64,000 bases of DNA from Bog-473 sp963787485 (lineage in GTDB: Bacteria > Actinomycetota > Acidimicrobiia > Acidimicrobiales > RAAP-2), in the NCBI GenBank assembly GCA_963787485.1, contig CAWBDF010000007.1, positions 248,001 to 312,000 on the forward strand, read 5' to 3'. Every line of letters starts with the position of its first letter. The first letter of the stretch is position 1. The notes beneath the pieces are model-generated. The model was given only the letters and a program-made list of their open reading frames with translations. It had not been told where the DNA came from and searched no databases. A program made the position numbers and the translations under genes. Shown here piece after piece: positions 1-8,522 of the stretch.

Positions 1-1
1 G

Positions 2-331
2 GCCACGGTCGACGACGCCTTGCGCATCCGGCGCTCTGAGCGGCCCTACGGAGAACAGCTCTACGGAGGCAGCCCCGAGATCGCCAACATCGGGCTCTTC
101 TGCATGGTGAGCGGCGACAACGGCGGGAGCAGGTTCACACCACGCACCGGCTCCGAGCGGACCTTCGGTCATCGGGGAGCACCGAACCAACTCGGGTTCA
201 TGGATGCCGACACGGGGACCTCGTTCGCCTTCTTGACCAACGGGTACCCGTTGTCGGGCTATGACTACTCGCTCCAGGGCGTCAATGCCATCGTCAACAT
301 CGGAAACCTGGGCAACGATCTCGTCGGCTGA
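2..331 (+). CDS. Serine hydrolase, class C beta-lactamase-like, C-terminal end (5' cut by window)
   Basis: The frame is open from the first bases of the window to a TGA at 329-331, so only the last ~109 residues are present. The visible part has FGHRGAPNQLGF followed by a short loop and a strand (TSFAFLTNGYP). This matches the end of penicillin-binding-protein-like esterases and beta-lactamase-related proteins, where a GHxG stretch takes the place of KTG and is followed by 'GFxDxxxGxxFAxxxN'. The catalytic SxxK and YxN motifs would lie upstream of the window, so activity cannot be judged. The next gene starts 28 bp downstream on the same strand and may be co-transcribed. The family call rests on this one C-terminal signature. 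Confidence 0.6.
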   Translation, partial: ATVDDALRIRRSERPYGEQLYGGSPEIANIGLFCMVSGDNGGSRFTPRTGSERTFGHRGAPNQLGFMDADTGTSFAFLTNGYPLSGYDYSLQGVNAIVNIGNLGNDLVG

Positions 332-359
332 ACGGACGGAACGGGGAAGGGACGTGGTC

Positions 360-1556
360 ATGACCACGAGCGACACGTGGGCCTTCGATTGCGACAGCCA
401 CATCTACGAGCCCCGGGACGCCATGACGCGCTACTTGCCCGAGAGGTACCTCGACCGGACGATCCGACCGATCCCCAACGCCCGCGGAAAGGACGTCGTG
501 CTGGCCGGAAGCCGCATCGCCACCTTCCTCAGCGAAGAGGGCATGGGATTCGACCAGGCCTACCGGCCCGGATCGCTCCGACAGATGCTCAAGCACATGG
601 CGTCGGGAGATCCCGATGCCATGTACCAAGCAGAGCCCATGAGGCCCGAGTACGTCGAGCGGGAGCCCCGCCTCAAGCTCCTCGACGAGCAGGAGGTGGC
701 GCGCTGCATCGTCTTCCCCGGGGCGCTCGCGCTCGCTGGGGAGCACTATGTCGGGGACACCGATGCGCTCTACGCCAACCTGTCGTCCTACAATCGTTGG
801 TACAACGAGGCTTGGGGCTTCAACTACCAGGACCGGATCTACGCCACGGCGCTGCTGTCACTGCGGGACCTCGACCGTGCCGTGGCGCTCACCGACGAGA
901 TCCTCGAGCGCGGGGCCCGCGTGGTCCTGCTGCCGACCGGGCCGGCCTACGGACGCAGCCCCGGCGACCCCTATTTCGACCCGGTCTGGAGCCGGCTGAA
1001 CGAAGCCGGGGTGGTCGTCGCCCTGCACATCATGCCGTTCTGGTACTTCGAGGCCATCTCACCGGCCTGGGGCCACGACCCCGACCCCGGTTCGTGGCAC
1101 ATGTCGGCGTGGCAGTGGATGAACACCTACGGCGAGCGGCCCGTCGTCGACACGCTCTCGGCCCTCATCTTCGACAACCTCTTCGGCCGCTTCCCGCGGC
1201 TGAACGTGGTCGTGGCCGAGCACGGAGCGAGCTGGGTCCCCCACACGCTGTCGCACCTGGACAAGAGCCGGGGCATGGGGCGCAACGGGCCGTGGATCGG
1301 CGGACCGCTCAAGGAGCGTCCGTCAGAGATCTTCAAGCGCCACGTCCGGGTGACGCCCTACCCCGAGGACGACGTCGTGAAGCTGGTCGACCAGCTCGAC
1401 GGCGACGACCGCGTGCTGGTGTTCGGCTCCGACTTCCCCCACGCCGAGGGTGTCGTCAAGCCAGCGGACTTCGAGGAGCTGCTTGCCCCGCTGCCCGAGG
1501 ACATGCGCCGGCGGATCATGTTCGAGAACGCCGCGAGCATCTTCTCTGGAGCCTGA
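360..1556 (+). CDS. Amidohydrolase family 2 (metal-dependent TIM-barrel hydrolase/decarboxylase)
   Basis: 398 aa. The ATG at 360 follows a purine-rich GGGAAGGG at 342-349; in-frame starts further upstream lie inside the preceding gene. Residues 10-18 carry DCDSHIYEP, the first metal-ligand region of amidohydrolase-2 proteins. FGSDFPHAEG at about 355-364 carries the conserved Asp near the C terminus. Proteins of this family hydrolyse or decarboxylate carboxylated substrates (ACMSD-like) and are common in actinobacterial catabolic clusters; the substrate here is unknown. It is one of six paralogues in the window, and the only one at this left end. It converges on the acyl-CoA dehydrogenase ending at 1593. 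Confidence 0.85.
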   Translation: MTTSDTWAFDCDSHIYEPRDAMTRYLPERYLDRTIRPIPNARGKDVVLAGSRIATFLSEEGMGFDQAYRPGSLRQMLKHMASGDPDAMYQAEPMRPEYVEREPRLKLLDEQEVARCIVFPGALALAGEHYVGDTDALYANLSSYNRWYNEAWGFNYQDRIYATALLSLRDLDRAVALTDEILERGARVVLLPTGPAYGRSPGDPYFDPVWSRLNEAGVVVALHIMPFWYFEAISPAWGHDPDPGSWHMSAWQWMNTYGERPVVDTLSALIFDNLFGRFPRLNVVVAEHGASWVPHTLSHLDKSRGMGRNGPWIGGPLKERPSEIFKRHVRVTPYPEDDVVKLVDQLDGDDRVLVFGSDFPHAEGVVKPADFEELLAPLPEDMRRRIMFENAASIFSGA

Positions 1557-1592
1557 CCGCCGGCCCGGGCCTGGCGCATCTGGCGGCTCGGT

Positions 1593-2762
1593 TCAGCCGC
1601 GAGGCAGGCCGAGGACGCGTTCGCCGATCACGTTGCGCTGAATCTCGTTTGAGCCGGCGAAGATCGTCTCCGCCCGGGAGAAGAGGAACGAGTACTGGCG
1701 GTCGCCGATGTCGCCGTCGCCGGTGATCAGCCCCTCGGGTCCCATGACGTCCATGCTCAGCTCGCCCAGGCGGCGGTGCCACTCGGACCACTGCAACTTG
1801 CCGACCGAGGCCTCGGGCCCGGGGCTGTCCCCACGCAGCATCTGCGACACGGTGCGCAGCCCGTTCCAGCGGATGAGCATCAGCTCGATGTAACACTGGG
1901 CCAACCGCTGGCGCAGGACGGGGTCGCCGTTCTTGTCGTGGGCTTTCGCGTAGTCGAGCAGTGACTGGAGCTCTTGTGCCCACTGCAGCTGCTTGCCCAA
2001 GAAGGCCGTGCCCCGCTCGAAGCCGAGGGTGCCCATCACGACCTTCCACCCGTGGTCGACCTCCCCCACCACCAGGTCGGCGTCGGTCCGGGCGTCGTCG
2101 AAGAACACCTCGTTGAACTCCGCCGTGCCCGTCATCTGCACGATGGGCCGCACGTCAACGCCCGGCTGATCCATCGGGCAGAGCAGGAAGCTGATGCCGT
2201 CGTGCTTCTTGGCCGCCGCCCGGTCGGTCCGGCAGACGACGAAGATCCAGTCGGCGATGTGGCCGAGGCTGGTCCACACCTTCTGCCCGTTGATCACCCA
2301 CTGGTCCCCATCGCGGACCGCGTGGGTCTGCACGTTGGCCAGGTCCGAGCCGGCGTTGGGCTCGCTGAAGCCCTGGCACCAGAACTCCTCCGCCTTGAGG
2401 ATCGGCGGAAGGAACCGGCGCTTCTGCCCCTCGGTCCCGAACATCATGAGGGTCGGGCCGAGCAGCTCCTCGGCGAAGAACATGATGCGGTTGGGGGCAT
2501 TCGCCCGCACGTACTCCTCGTTGAAGATGATCTCCTGCGTGAGCGGCAGGGCCCGCCCGCCATACTCCTCGGGCCACCCCATGCCGATCCATCCACCGCT
2601 GGCCAGCTCCCGCTCCCAGGACTTGCGCAGCTCGAGGTCCTCACCCTCACCGAGGTTGGGGCCGCCGCCCAGCGCGGCGAAATCGCCCACCAGGTGCTGA
2701 GACAGCCAGGCCCGCACCTCGGATCGAAACGCCTCGTCGGCCTCGGAGAACGCGAAATCCAT
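1593..2762 (-). CDS. Acyl-CoA dehydrogenase (FadE type, full length)
   Basis: 389 aa, usual length for a cytosolic FAD-dependent acyl-CoA dehydrogenase that oxidises acyl-CoA to 2-enoyl-CoA. It shows GFSEPNAGSDLANVQ in the middle beta domain and GSNEIQRNVIGERVLGLPR at the C terminus. Where medium-chain enzymes have YEGT, with catalytic Glu, this protein has FAGS, so the base must sit elsewhere or the subunit relies on a partner. It is the third of three consecutive acyl-CoA dehydrogenase genes on the minus strand. In mycobacterial steroid degradation such adjacent FadE genes encode heterotetramers. That comparison is an inference here. The ATG at 2760-2762 is used. Confidence 0.92.
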   Translation of the reverse strand: MDFAFSEADEAFRSEVRAWLSQHLVGDFAALGGGPNLGEGEDLELRKSWERELASGGWIGMGWPEEYGGRALPLTQEIIFNEEYVRANAPNRIMFFAEELLGPTLMMFGTEGQKRRFLPPILKAEEFWCQGFSEPNAGSDLANVQTHAVRDGDQWVINGQKVWTSLGHIADWIFVVCRTDRAAAKKHDGISFLLCPMDQPGVDVRPIVQMTGTAEFNEVFFDDARTDADLVVGEVDHGWKVVMGTLGFERGTAFLGKQLQWAQELQSLLDYAKAHDKNGDPVLRQRLAQCYIELMLIRWNGLRTVSQMLRGDSPGPEASVGKLQWSEWHRRLGELSMDVMGPEGLITGDGDIGDRQYSFLFSRAETIFAGSNEIQRNVIGERVLGLPRG

Positions 2763-2829
2763 GGCGGCGATACTGCCACACGCGGCCCGCAGCGCCCGGG
2801 GGCCGTCGGCCGTTGCCCCGGCCGGTGAA

Positions 2830-3774
2830 TCAGGGCGTCCGGCCGGGGCCGAACAGGCCGGCGAGACCGTGACGGCCGAGACGCCCGGTCAGCTCGGCCC
2901 GAGTGGCCGAGAGCCCGAGCGGGTGGCGGCGCAGCGGGACGCTGGCCCGGGAGATCCACGAGAGCGCGGTCTCGTCGCAAAACCCGATGGCCCCGTGGAG
3001 CTGGTGGGCGACGTGGAACACCGTGCTGGCCGCCTGGAGGGCGGCCATCCGCAGGGACAGCGCGTCGTCGACGGCCTCGGGTCGCTCGGTCTCGAGGCTC
3101 CACAGGGCGTACTTGGCCAGCTCCTCGAGCCCGACCCGTTCGACCTCAGCCTCGGTCAGCTGGAACTGCACTCCCTGGAACGCCGCCAGCGGCTGGCCGA
3201 ATTGACGGCGTTGGCGCACGTAGTCCGAGGTGAGCTCCACGGCTCGGTCGAGCATGCCGAGAAGCGTCCAGCAAGGCAGGACGAGGCCGAACCCGACGTC
3301 GGGCGCGCCGGCGTCGTCGAGCGGCTCGAGGTCGAGGCCTGCCACGTAGCGGTCGTAGTGCGGGGCGATGGTGCCCGGCCGCGGTGTCGCCGTACTCCGC
3401 CGTCCGTCGAGGTCGACGGCCACCCAGCGCAACCCGAGCCCGGCCACCGCCGCAGCGGGAGCACCGGGGTCGACGACCAGGAGCCCGTCTGCGTCGACGT
3501 TCCGGGGGCGGGACACCCGTTCGGCCACGGGGTACGGCACGGCCCAATACCCCGCGCTGCGGCACAGCGCGGCGGCGGCCTCGGCCTCGTCGACACTCTG
3601 GCGCGGATTCAGGTCCCAAGCGCCCAGTTCGGCCAGCACGGGCCCCACCAGCGCCTCTCGCTGCTCGGGCGCCGCTTCGGCCATCGGGGCCAGGCGATCG
3701 CCACCGGCCGCCTCGAGCACCTTGCGGGCGGTCCGGCCGTACTCCGCTGCTTCCTCGCTGAACTCGGAGATCAT
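2830..3774 (-). CDS. Acyl-CoA dehydrogenase, short FadE-type subunit
   Basis: 314 aa, shorter and more divergent than its neighbours. The N-terminal domain (about 1-150) is reduced. The C-terminal helical domain carries YVRQRRQFGQPLAAFQGVQF and HQLHGAIGFCDETALSWISR, typical of the second subunit of FadE pairs. The ATG at 3774 overlaps the TGA of the upstream acyl-CoA dehydrogenase (ATGA, 3771-3774), so the two are translationally coupled. The downstream full-length enzyme starts 68 bp away. By analogy with heterotetrameric FadE complexes it probably pairs with one of the two flanking proteins. Confidence 0.88.
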   Translation of the reverse strand: MISEFSEEAAEYGRTARKVLEAAGGDRLAPMAEAAPEQREALVGPVLAELGAWDLNPRQSVDEAEAAAALCRSAGYWAVPYPVAERVSRPRNVDADGLLVVDPGAPAAAVAGLGLRWVAVDLDGRRSTATPRPGTIAPHYDRYVAGLDLEPLDDAGAPDVGFGLVLPCWTLLGMLDRAVELTSDYVRQRRQFGQPLAAFQGVQFQLTEAEVERVGLEELAKYALWSLETERPEAVDDALSLRMAALQAASTVFHVAHQLHGAIGFCDETALSWISRASVPLRRHPLGLSATRAELTGRLGRHGLAGLFGPGRTP

Positions 3775-4917
3775 GCCGAGGCCAGGGCCCGTGCCAGGAG
3801 GATGCGCTGCACCTCTACGCTCCCCGACGCCACCGTGGAGGCCTGGGCATAGCGCCAGTGGTCCTCGACCGCCCGCGAGAACTGCCGCGCCGCAGCGGTC
3901 TCGGGTGGCGCCAGGCCGATGATCTCGGCCAGGACGTCGGCGCTGTGCTGGTCGAGGAGGGTCACGGCGATGCGGTAGGCCGCCACGTCGCCTGGGCGCA
4001 CCCGTCCGGATTCCTGCGTGCCCACGACGCGGTAGGCCAGGAGCCGAGCGCGCCGGCACAGAGTCAGGGACTCGGCCCAGCGTCCCCGCAGCTCCTCGGG
4101 CAGACCTTGCCAGCGGTCAGCGAGCACTGCTGGGGCGCGGACCAGCAAGCGCTCGCAGCGGGCATAGCGGGCGATCCCGACCCGTTCGAACGCCAGGACC
4201 TCCTGCACGATGGCCCACCCTTCGTCCACCGTTCCGAGGACGTTCGCCGGTGTGACCCACACGTCGTTGAAGAAGACCTCGTTGAGGTGGTGGGGCCCGA
4301 TCATGTTGGCGATCGGGCGCACCTCGATCGCCGGGTCGTCCATGGGCACCAAGAAGACCGTCAAGCCCTGCTGCTTCTTCTCACCCTTGGCCGTGCGGGT
4401 GAGGAGGAAGCACCATTGGGCCATCGTGGCGTAGGAGGTCCAGATCTTCTGGCCGGAGACGAACCACCCCTCACCGTCCCGGCGGGCCGCCGTCTGCACG
4501 GAAGCCAAGTCGGACCCCGAATCGGGTTCGCTGAAACCCTGGCACCAGATCACCTCCCCCCGGGCGATCGGCGGTAGGTGCTGACGTTGCTGCTCGGCGG
4601 TGCCGTGGCGCATGATGATCGGACCGACCCAAATTGACGCCCATGTACTGCGGGCCACGGGGCTCGTGGTGGGCCCACATCTCCTCGCGAACCGCCGTCT
4701 GCACCCACGGCGACGCGCCCCTGCCGCCCCACTCCTCCGGCCAGGCCACGCACAGGAGGCCGCGCTCGGCCAGCGTCCGGCAGAAGGACTGGGTGACCTC
4801 GAGATCGGCGGGATCGTTGGTGAAGGCGCCCAGGAATCCCTCGGGCACGTGCTCGGCGATGAGCGCGCGCAGGTCGGCGCGCATGGTGGCGACGTCGTCG
4901 CCCAGATCGAAGTCCAC
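3771..4917 (-). CDS. Acyl-CoA dehydrogenase, reading frame broken by one base
   Basis: Two overlapping frames together give one ~381-aa acyl-CoA dehydrogenase. The N-terminal part (from GTG at 4917, MDFDLGDDVATMRADLRALI) runs to RGPQYMGVN. The protein then continues in another frame as WVGPIIMRHGT, with GFSEPDSGSDLASVQT and C-terminal SGSVEVQRILLARAL. Removing one A from the AAA at 4631-4633 joins the halves exactly, giving a total length divisible by three. This looks like a homopolymer error or a recent inactivation. The stop overlaps the start of the next acyl-CoA dehydrogenase by 4 bp. Confidence 0.85.
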
Positions 4918-4994
4918 GTCGGTTCACCGTAGTCCCGCGAGCTCCAACGGTCCGACGAGTCGAGCGTCGCCGCGTCGCCGGGCTCGGAAGGGGC

Positions 4995-6641
4995 CTACCC
5001 GTCCCGACGCAGCAGGATCACGCCACCCGGCGAGAGCCCGCCGGTGCTGAGCACGGCGACCGACGCGTCGCGCACCTGACGCGGACCCCCGTCGCCGCGC
5101 AGCTGCGTGATCGCTTCGTGCACGAAGCTCATCCCGTGGATGCGCCCGTGCGACAGCTGACCCCCGTGGGTGTTGAGCGGGAGCTCACCGTCGAGCGCGA
5201 TGCGCTTGCCGGTGTCGAGGAAATCCTTGGCCTCGCCCACGCCGCAGAATCCCAACGCCTCGATCCAGGTGACACAGTTGAAGCTGAAACCGTCGAAGAG
5301 CTCGGCCACATCGACGTCCGAGGGGCGTAACGCGGTCCGGGTCCACAGGTGCGCGGCCGGACCGAGCACCTGTGGCTCGTGGCTGAGCACCCCTTGGTCC
5401 CACTCCATGCGCTCGGTGATCTGCATCCCCACCGCCTCCACCCGGATGGTGGGTCGGGGCAGGTCGGCCGCGGCATCGAGCGCCGAGACCACCACGGCCA
5501 CCGAACCGTCGCACAACGGGTCGCAGTCGAGCAGACCGAGCGGCGAGCTGATCGGGCGCGACGCCAGGTACTCGTCCATGGTGAGCGGCTCTCGGAACAC
5601 GGCCGTCGGGTTCAGGGCCGCGTTGGCCCGGGCGTTGAGCGCGACCCAACCCAGGGTCTCACGGGTGGTGCCGAAGCGGGCGAAGTGCTGCGAGGCCGCC
5701 ATGGCCACCGTGTTGACCGCCTGCACCCCGTACGGCGCGAGGTACTCGTCGAAGCCCGCCGCCCGTCGACGCGCGCCCAGGGCGGTCGCTCCGCGCTTGG
5801 CCAGCTCTCCGTATGTCGACTGCCACACGGTGCGGAAGCACACGACGTGGCGGCACAACCCCGAGGACACGGCCAACATGGCCTCAATGACCGATCCCGC
5901 GGCGCCCGGCGTCTCCGGCGCGCCGTTGTGCCAGGTCGGGTGCACACCGAGCACCCCCTCGACGGCGGCGACGCCGCCCTCGGAGTACCCGCCGTCCGCG
6001 TTTCCGGACGGGTAGGTGGACAGGCCGTCAATGTCGTCCAGCGTGAGGCCGGCATCGGCCACCGCCGCGGTGATGGCTTCGACCGTCAGAGACAGCGGGT
6101 CGACCATCAACTTGCGGCCCAGCCGCGACATGCCGATGCCCGTGAGTGCGACGGCGTCCTCGAACTTGTCCAGCCGCGCCATGGGCCGCACGGAGCGGAT
6201 CCGCTCGAGCTCCTCGCTTTCGTCGGCCAGCTCGGCCGTGGGCTCTCCGGTGGGCTCGAAGAGGGGAAGCCAGACGTCTTCTTCCTGCTCGAAACGGACG
6301 CGCACCCGCATGCCGATGACCACCTCGTCGGGCGCGCACCCGACGATGTTCGTCGTCAACCGGATGCGGGGGTCCTCCTCGATGGCTACCACGGCGACCG
6401 AGTAGGGCACTGGATAGTCCGGCGACCACTGCTGGTAGTTGGTCGTGCAGCTCTGGACCACCCCGCGACCGCTCACCTCGGCCACCTCGGTCCGGTCGGA
6501 CCGGCAGGAGCGGCAGACCGGACCCGAGGGATGCCGGAGCGTCCCGCAGTCGGTGCAGCGCTGGAACCGCAGGCGCCCGTCGGCGCCGGAGGTCCAGAAG
6601 AAACGATTCCAATCCGTCACCACGGGGAGGACGCGCGCCAT
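4995..6641 (-). CDS. DUF35 zinc-ribbon/OB-fold protein fused to thiolase-like lipid-transfer protein
   Basis: 548 aa with two modules. Residues 1-~135 are a DUF35 unit: a rubredoxin-like zinc ribbon with Cys29, Cys32, Cys43 and Cys46, then an OB fold. Residues ~155-548 are a thiolase-fold protein of the non-specific lipid-transfer (SCPx/Ltp) group, with PGAAGSVIEAMLAVSSG and HGGQLSHGRIHG near the end. In steroid side-chain degradation a separate DUF35 domain (ChsH2) must bind the thiolase-like aldolase Ltp2 for retro-aldol cleavage. Here both are on one chain, so retro-aldolase or thiolase activity on an acyl-CoA is plausible. The start chosen is ATG 6641; an upstream in-frame start lacks domain support. 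Confidence 0.85.
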   Translation of the reverse strand: MARVLPVVTDWNRFFWTSGADGRLRFQRCTDCGTLRHPSGPVCRSCRSDRTEVAEVSGRGVVQSCTTNYQQWSPDYPVPYSVAVVAIEEDPRIRLTTNIVGCAPDEVVIGMRVRVRFEQEEDVWLPLFEPTGEPTAELADESEELERIRSVRPMARLDKFEDAVALTGIGMSRLGRKLMVDPLSLTVEAITAAVADAGLTLDDIDGLSTYPSGNADGGYSEGGVAAVEGVLGVHPTWHNGAPETPGAAGSVIEAMLAVSSGLCRHVVCFRTVWQSTYGELAKRGATALGARRRAAGFDEYLAPYGVQAVNTVAMAASQHFARFGTTRETLGWVALNARANAALNPTAVFREPLTMDEYLASRPISSPLGLLDCDPLCDGSVAVVVSALDAAADLPRPTIRVEAVGMQITERMEWDQGVLSHEPQVLGPAAHLWTRTALRPSDVDVAELFDGFSFNCVTWIEALGFCGVGEAKDFLDTGKRIALDGELPLNTHGGQLSHGRIHGMSFVHEAITQLRGDGGPRQVRDASVAVLSTGGLSPGGVILLRRDG

Positions 6642-6690
6642 GACTACGCCTTCTCCCCCGTCGCCCTGGCGCGCATCAAGCCGGGACGCG

Positions 6691-8361
6691 TCAACTGGCG
6701 GGCGCCCCGAGCACACGACCCGGGACAGAGGTCGTCGGCTCCCCCGCCTCGACGACCGGCTGTCCGTTGACGATCACCCACGGGATGGAACGGGCGTTCT
6801 TGGTCATACGAGTCCCGCCACCAGGGATGTCGTCGAGCGTCAGCAGCTCAGTCGGGCCGACGGTGTCGGGGTCGAAGATGACCATGTCGGCGGCCTTGCC
6901 CACCTCGAGCGTGCCCCGGTCCTCGAGTCCGAGGAATTCGGCCACGTCCGAGCTGAGCGCGGCCACGCCCTCCTCGAGCGTGTAGCTGCCCTTGTCGCGT
7001 ACCCAGTGCTTGAGGAAGTAGCTCGTGTAGTCGCCGCCGGCGAAGGTCTGCAGGTGCGCGCCACCGTCGGAGACGCCGACCACGGTGGTCGGGCTCTTGA
7101 GGATGCGCTCCAGGTTGGACTCGTCCACGTTCACCGGACCCGAGAGCCGGAAGAACGTCTGCAGCTTGTCGGCCAGGGCGACGTCGAACATGACGTCGGC
7201 CGGACTCACGGCCCTCTCCCCGGCGATCTCTTCCAGGAGGCGGCCTTCGAGCTTCTGGGTCTCGGGAGTCGCACCCTTCTCCACCGAGACCATGGACATG
7301 TACTTGGCGTCCTTCCAGAACTCGGACAGCTTGGCCCGCCAGGCCGGATCGGCCAGGGCCGCCTGCATCCCGGCCATGTCCAGCCGCGAGTAGTCGACCC
7401 ACGGCTGGGAGGAGGCGAAGATGGCGGAGAGCTTCTTCAGCGTGAAGCGCGTCTCGGGTCGCTGGCAGCGGGCGATGGCGAGAATGTGGTGGCCCCGCGT
7501 GAGCTCTGCCTCCATGAACTCCAGCCAGCTCTCCCAGTCAGGCGTGCCCTGTCCGTAGTCGTTCCACGACACGATCGCACCGGAGATCTCCGCGAGACTC
7601 ACGAGGAGCACCCGGTCCGCGTCCGAGAGCCCTTCACGCTTCGAGCGCGGATTGATGGAGACCAGCCGCTTGCCCTTCCGGCCAACCGCGGCGGCCAGCG
7701 CCTCGTTCTCGGCGTCCGTGGCGAAGTACGAGGGGATGTGCTCGCCGTGCTCACCGAGCTGGTGAGGGGCGTGGCTCGAGCTCACGCCCGCGGCCCCGGC
7801 GTCCATGGCCTCTTCGACCACCTGGACCATCGCGGCGATCTCCTCATCGGTGGCCGTGCGCTCGAGGGCGTCCTCTCCCATGACGTAACGGCGCACCGCG
7901 CTGTGGCCCACCTGCGTCACGACGTTCAGGCCGAGAGGGCTGCGCGCCAACCAGGCCAGATACTCGGGGAACGACTGCCAGCGCAAGGGGGCGAACCGCT
8001 CCAGGGCCGCCTTGGGCACTTCCTCGGCCGCGCTGAACAGACCCATGAGGTAGTCCTGGTCCTCGGAACGCACGGGCGCCAGGGAGTACCCACAGTTGCC
8101 CATCAGGACGGTCGTCACGCCGTGCGAGACGGACGGGTTGGCCGTCGGGTCCCACAGCAACTGGGCGTCGTAGTGGGTGTGGGCGTCGATGAACCCGGGG
8201 GCCAGCACCTGCCCGTCGGCATCGACGGTGCGAGCGCCACCCTCGTCGATCTTCCCGACCGCGGCGATGGTCCCTCCACTCACTGCCACGTCACCCCGGT
8301 ACGCGTCCTTGCCGGTTCCGTCGACGATGAGCGCGTCCTTCACGACGAGGTCGTAAGCCAT
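6691..8361 (-). CDS. Amidohydrolase family 3 / N-acyl-D-amino-acid deacylase-like
   Basis: 556 aa. The N-terminal composite beta sandwich is followed by GFIDAHTHYDAQLLWDP, with metal ligands His61 and His63. The C terminus has the sequence ADMVIFDPDTV typical of cyclic amidase/D-aminoacylase proteins, followed by a second sandwich segment. The family hydrolyses N-acyl-D-amino acids or related cyclic amides with one or two zinc ions. Many actinobacterial relatives sit in acyl-CoA gene clusters and have untested substrates. An AGGAG lies close before the ATG at 8361. A pair of 16-bp direct repeats lies just upstream (8387-8427). Confidence 0.85.
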   Translation of the reverse strand: MAYDLVVKDALIVDGTGKDAYRGDVAVSGGTIAAVGKIDEGGARTVDADGQVLAPGFIDAHTHYDAQLLWDPTANPSVSHGVTTVLMGNCGYSLAPVRSEDQDYLMGLFSAAEEVPKAALERFAPLRWQSFPEYLAWLARSPLGLNVVTQVGHSAVRRYVMGEDALERTATDEEIAAMVQVVEEAMDAGAAGVSSSHAPHQLGEHGEHIPSYFATDAENEALAAAVGRKGKRLVSINPRSKREGLSDADRVLLVSLAEISGAIVSWNDYGQGTPDWESWLEFMEAELTRGHHILAIARCQRPETRFTLKKLSAIFASSQPWVDYSRLDMAGMQAALADPAWRAKLSEFWKDAKYMSMVSVEKGATPETQKLEGRLLEEIAGERAVSPADVMFDVALADKLQTFFRLSGPVNVDESNLERILKSPTTVVGVSDGGAHLQTFAGGDYTSYFLKHWVRDKGSYTLEEGVAALSSDVAEFLGLEDRGTLEVGKAADMVIFDPDTVGPTELLTLDDIPGGGTRMTKNARSIPWVIVNGQPVVEAGEPTTSVPGRVLGAPAS

Positions 8362-8386
8362 GCGCGATCTCCTCTATCCTCTGCGG

Positions 8387-8427
8387 CCCTACGGGTCGGT
8401 TTCCTCGGCGACCCTACGGGTCGGTTT
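8387..8427 (-). repeat. Two 16-bp direct repeats upstream of the amidohydrolase-3 gene
   Basis: Identical 16-bp copies lie at 8387-8402 and 8412-8427, a period of 25 bp. On the minus strand each reads AAACCGACCCGTAGGG. The nearer copy begins 26 bp before the ATG at 8361. Position and spacing would suit a regulator site or an early untranslated-leader element, but no binding protein can be assigned. Confidence 0.5.
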
Positions 8428-8522
8428 GCTGGCCTTCTCGGTCTGCGATCTCGGATTTCCCTTCACAAGGTAGCCGACCGGCGTGCGGGTCCCGCCCGCC
8501 AGACACCCTCCCCGTTGCCGGG

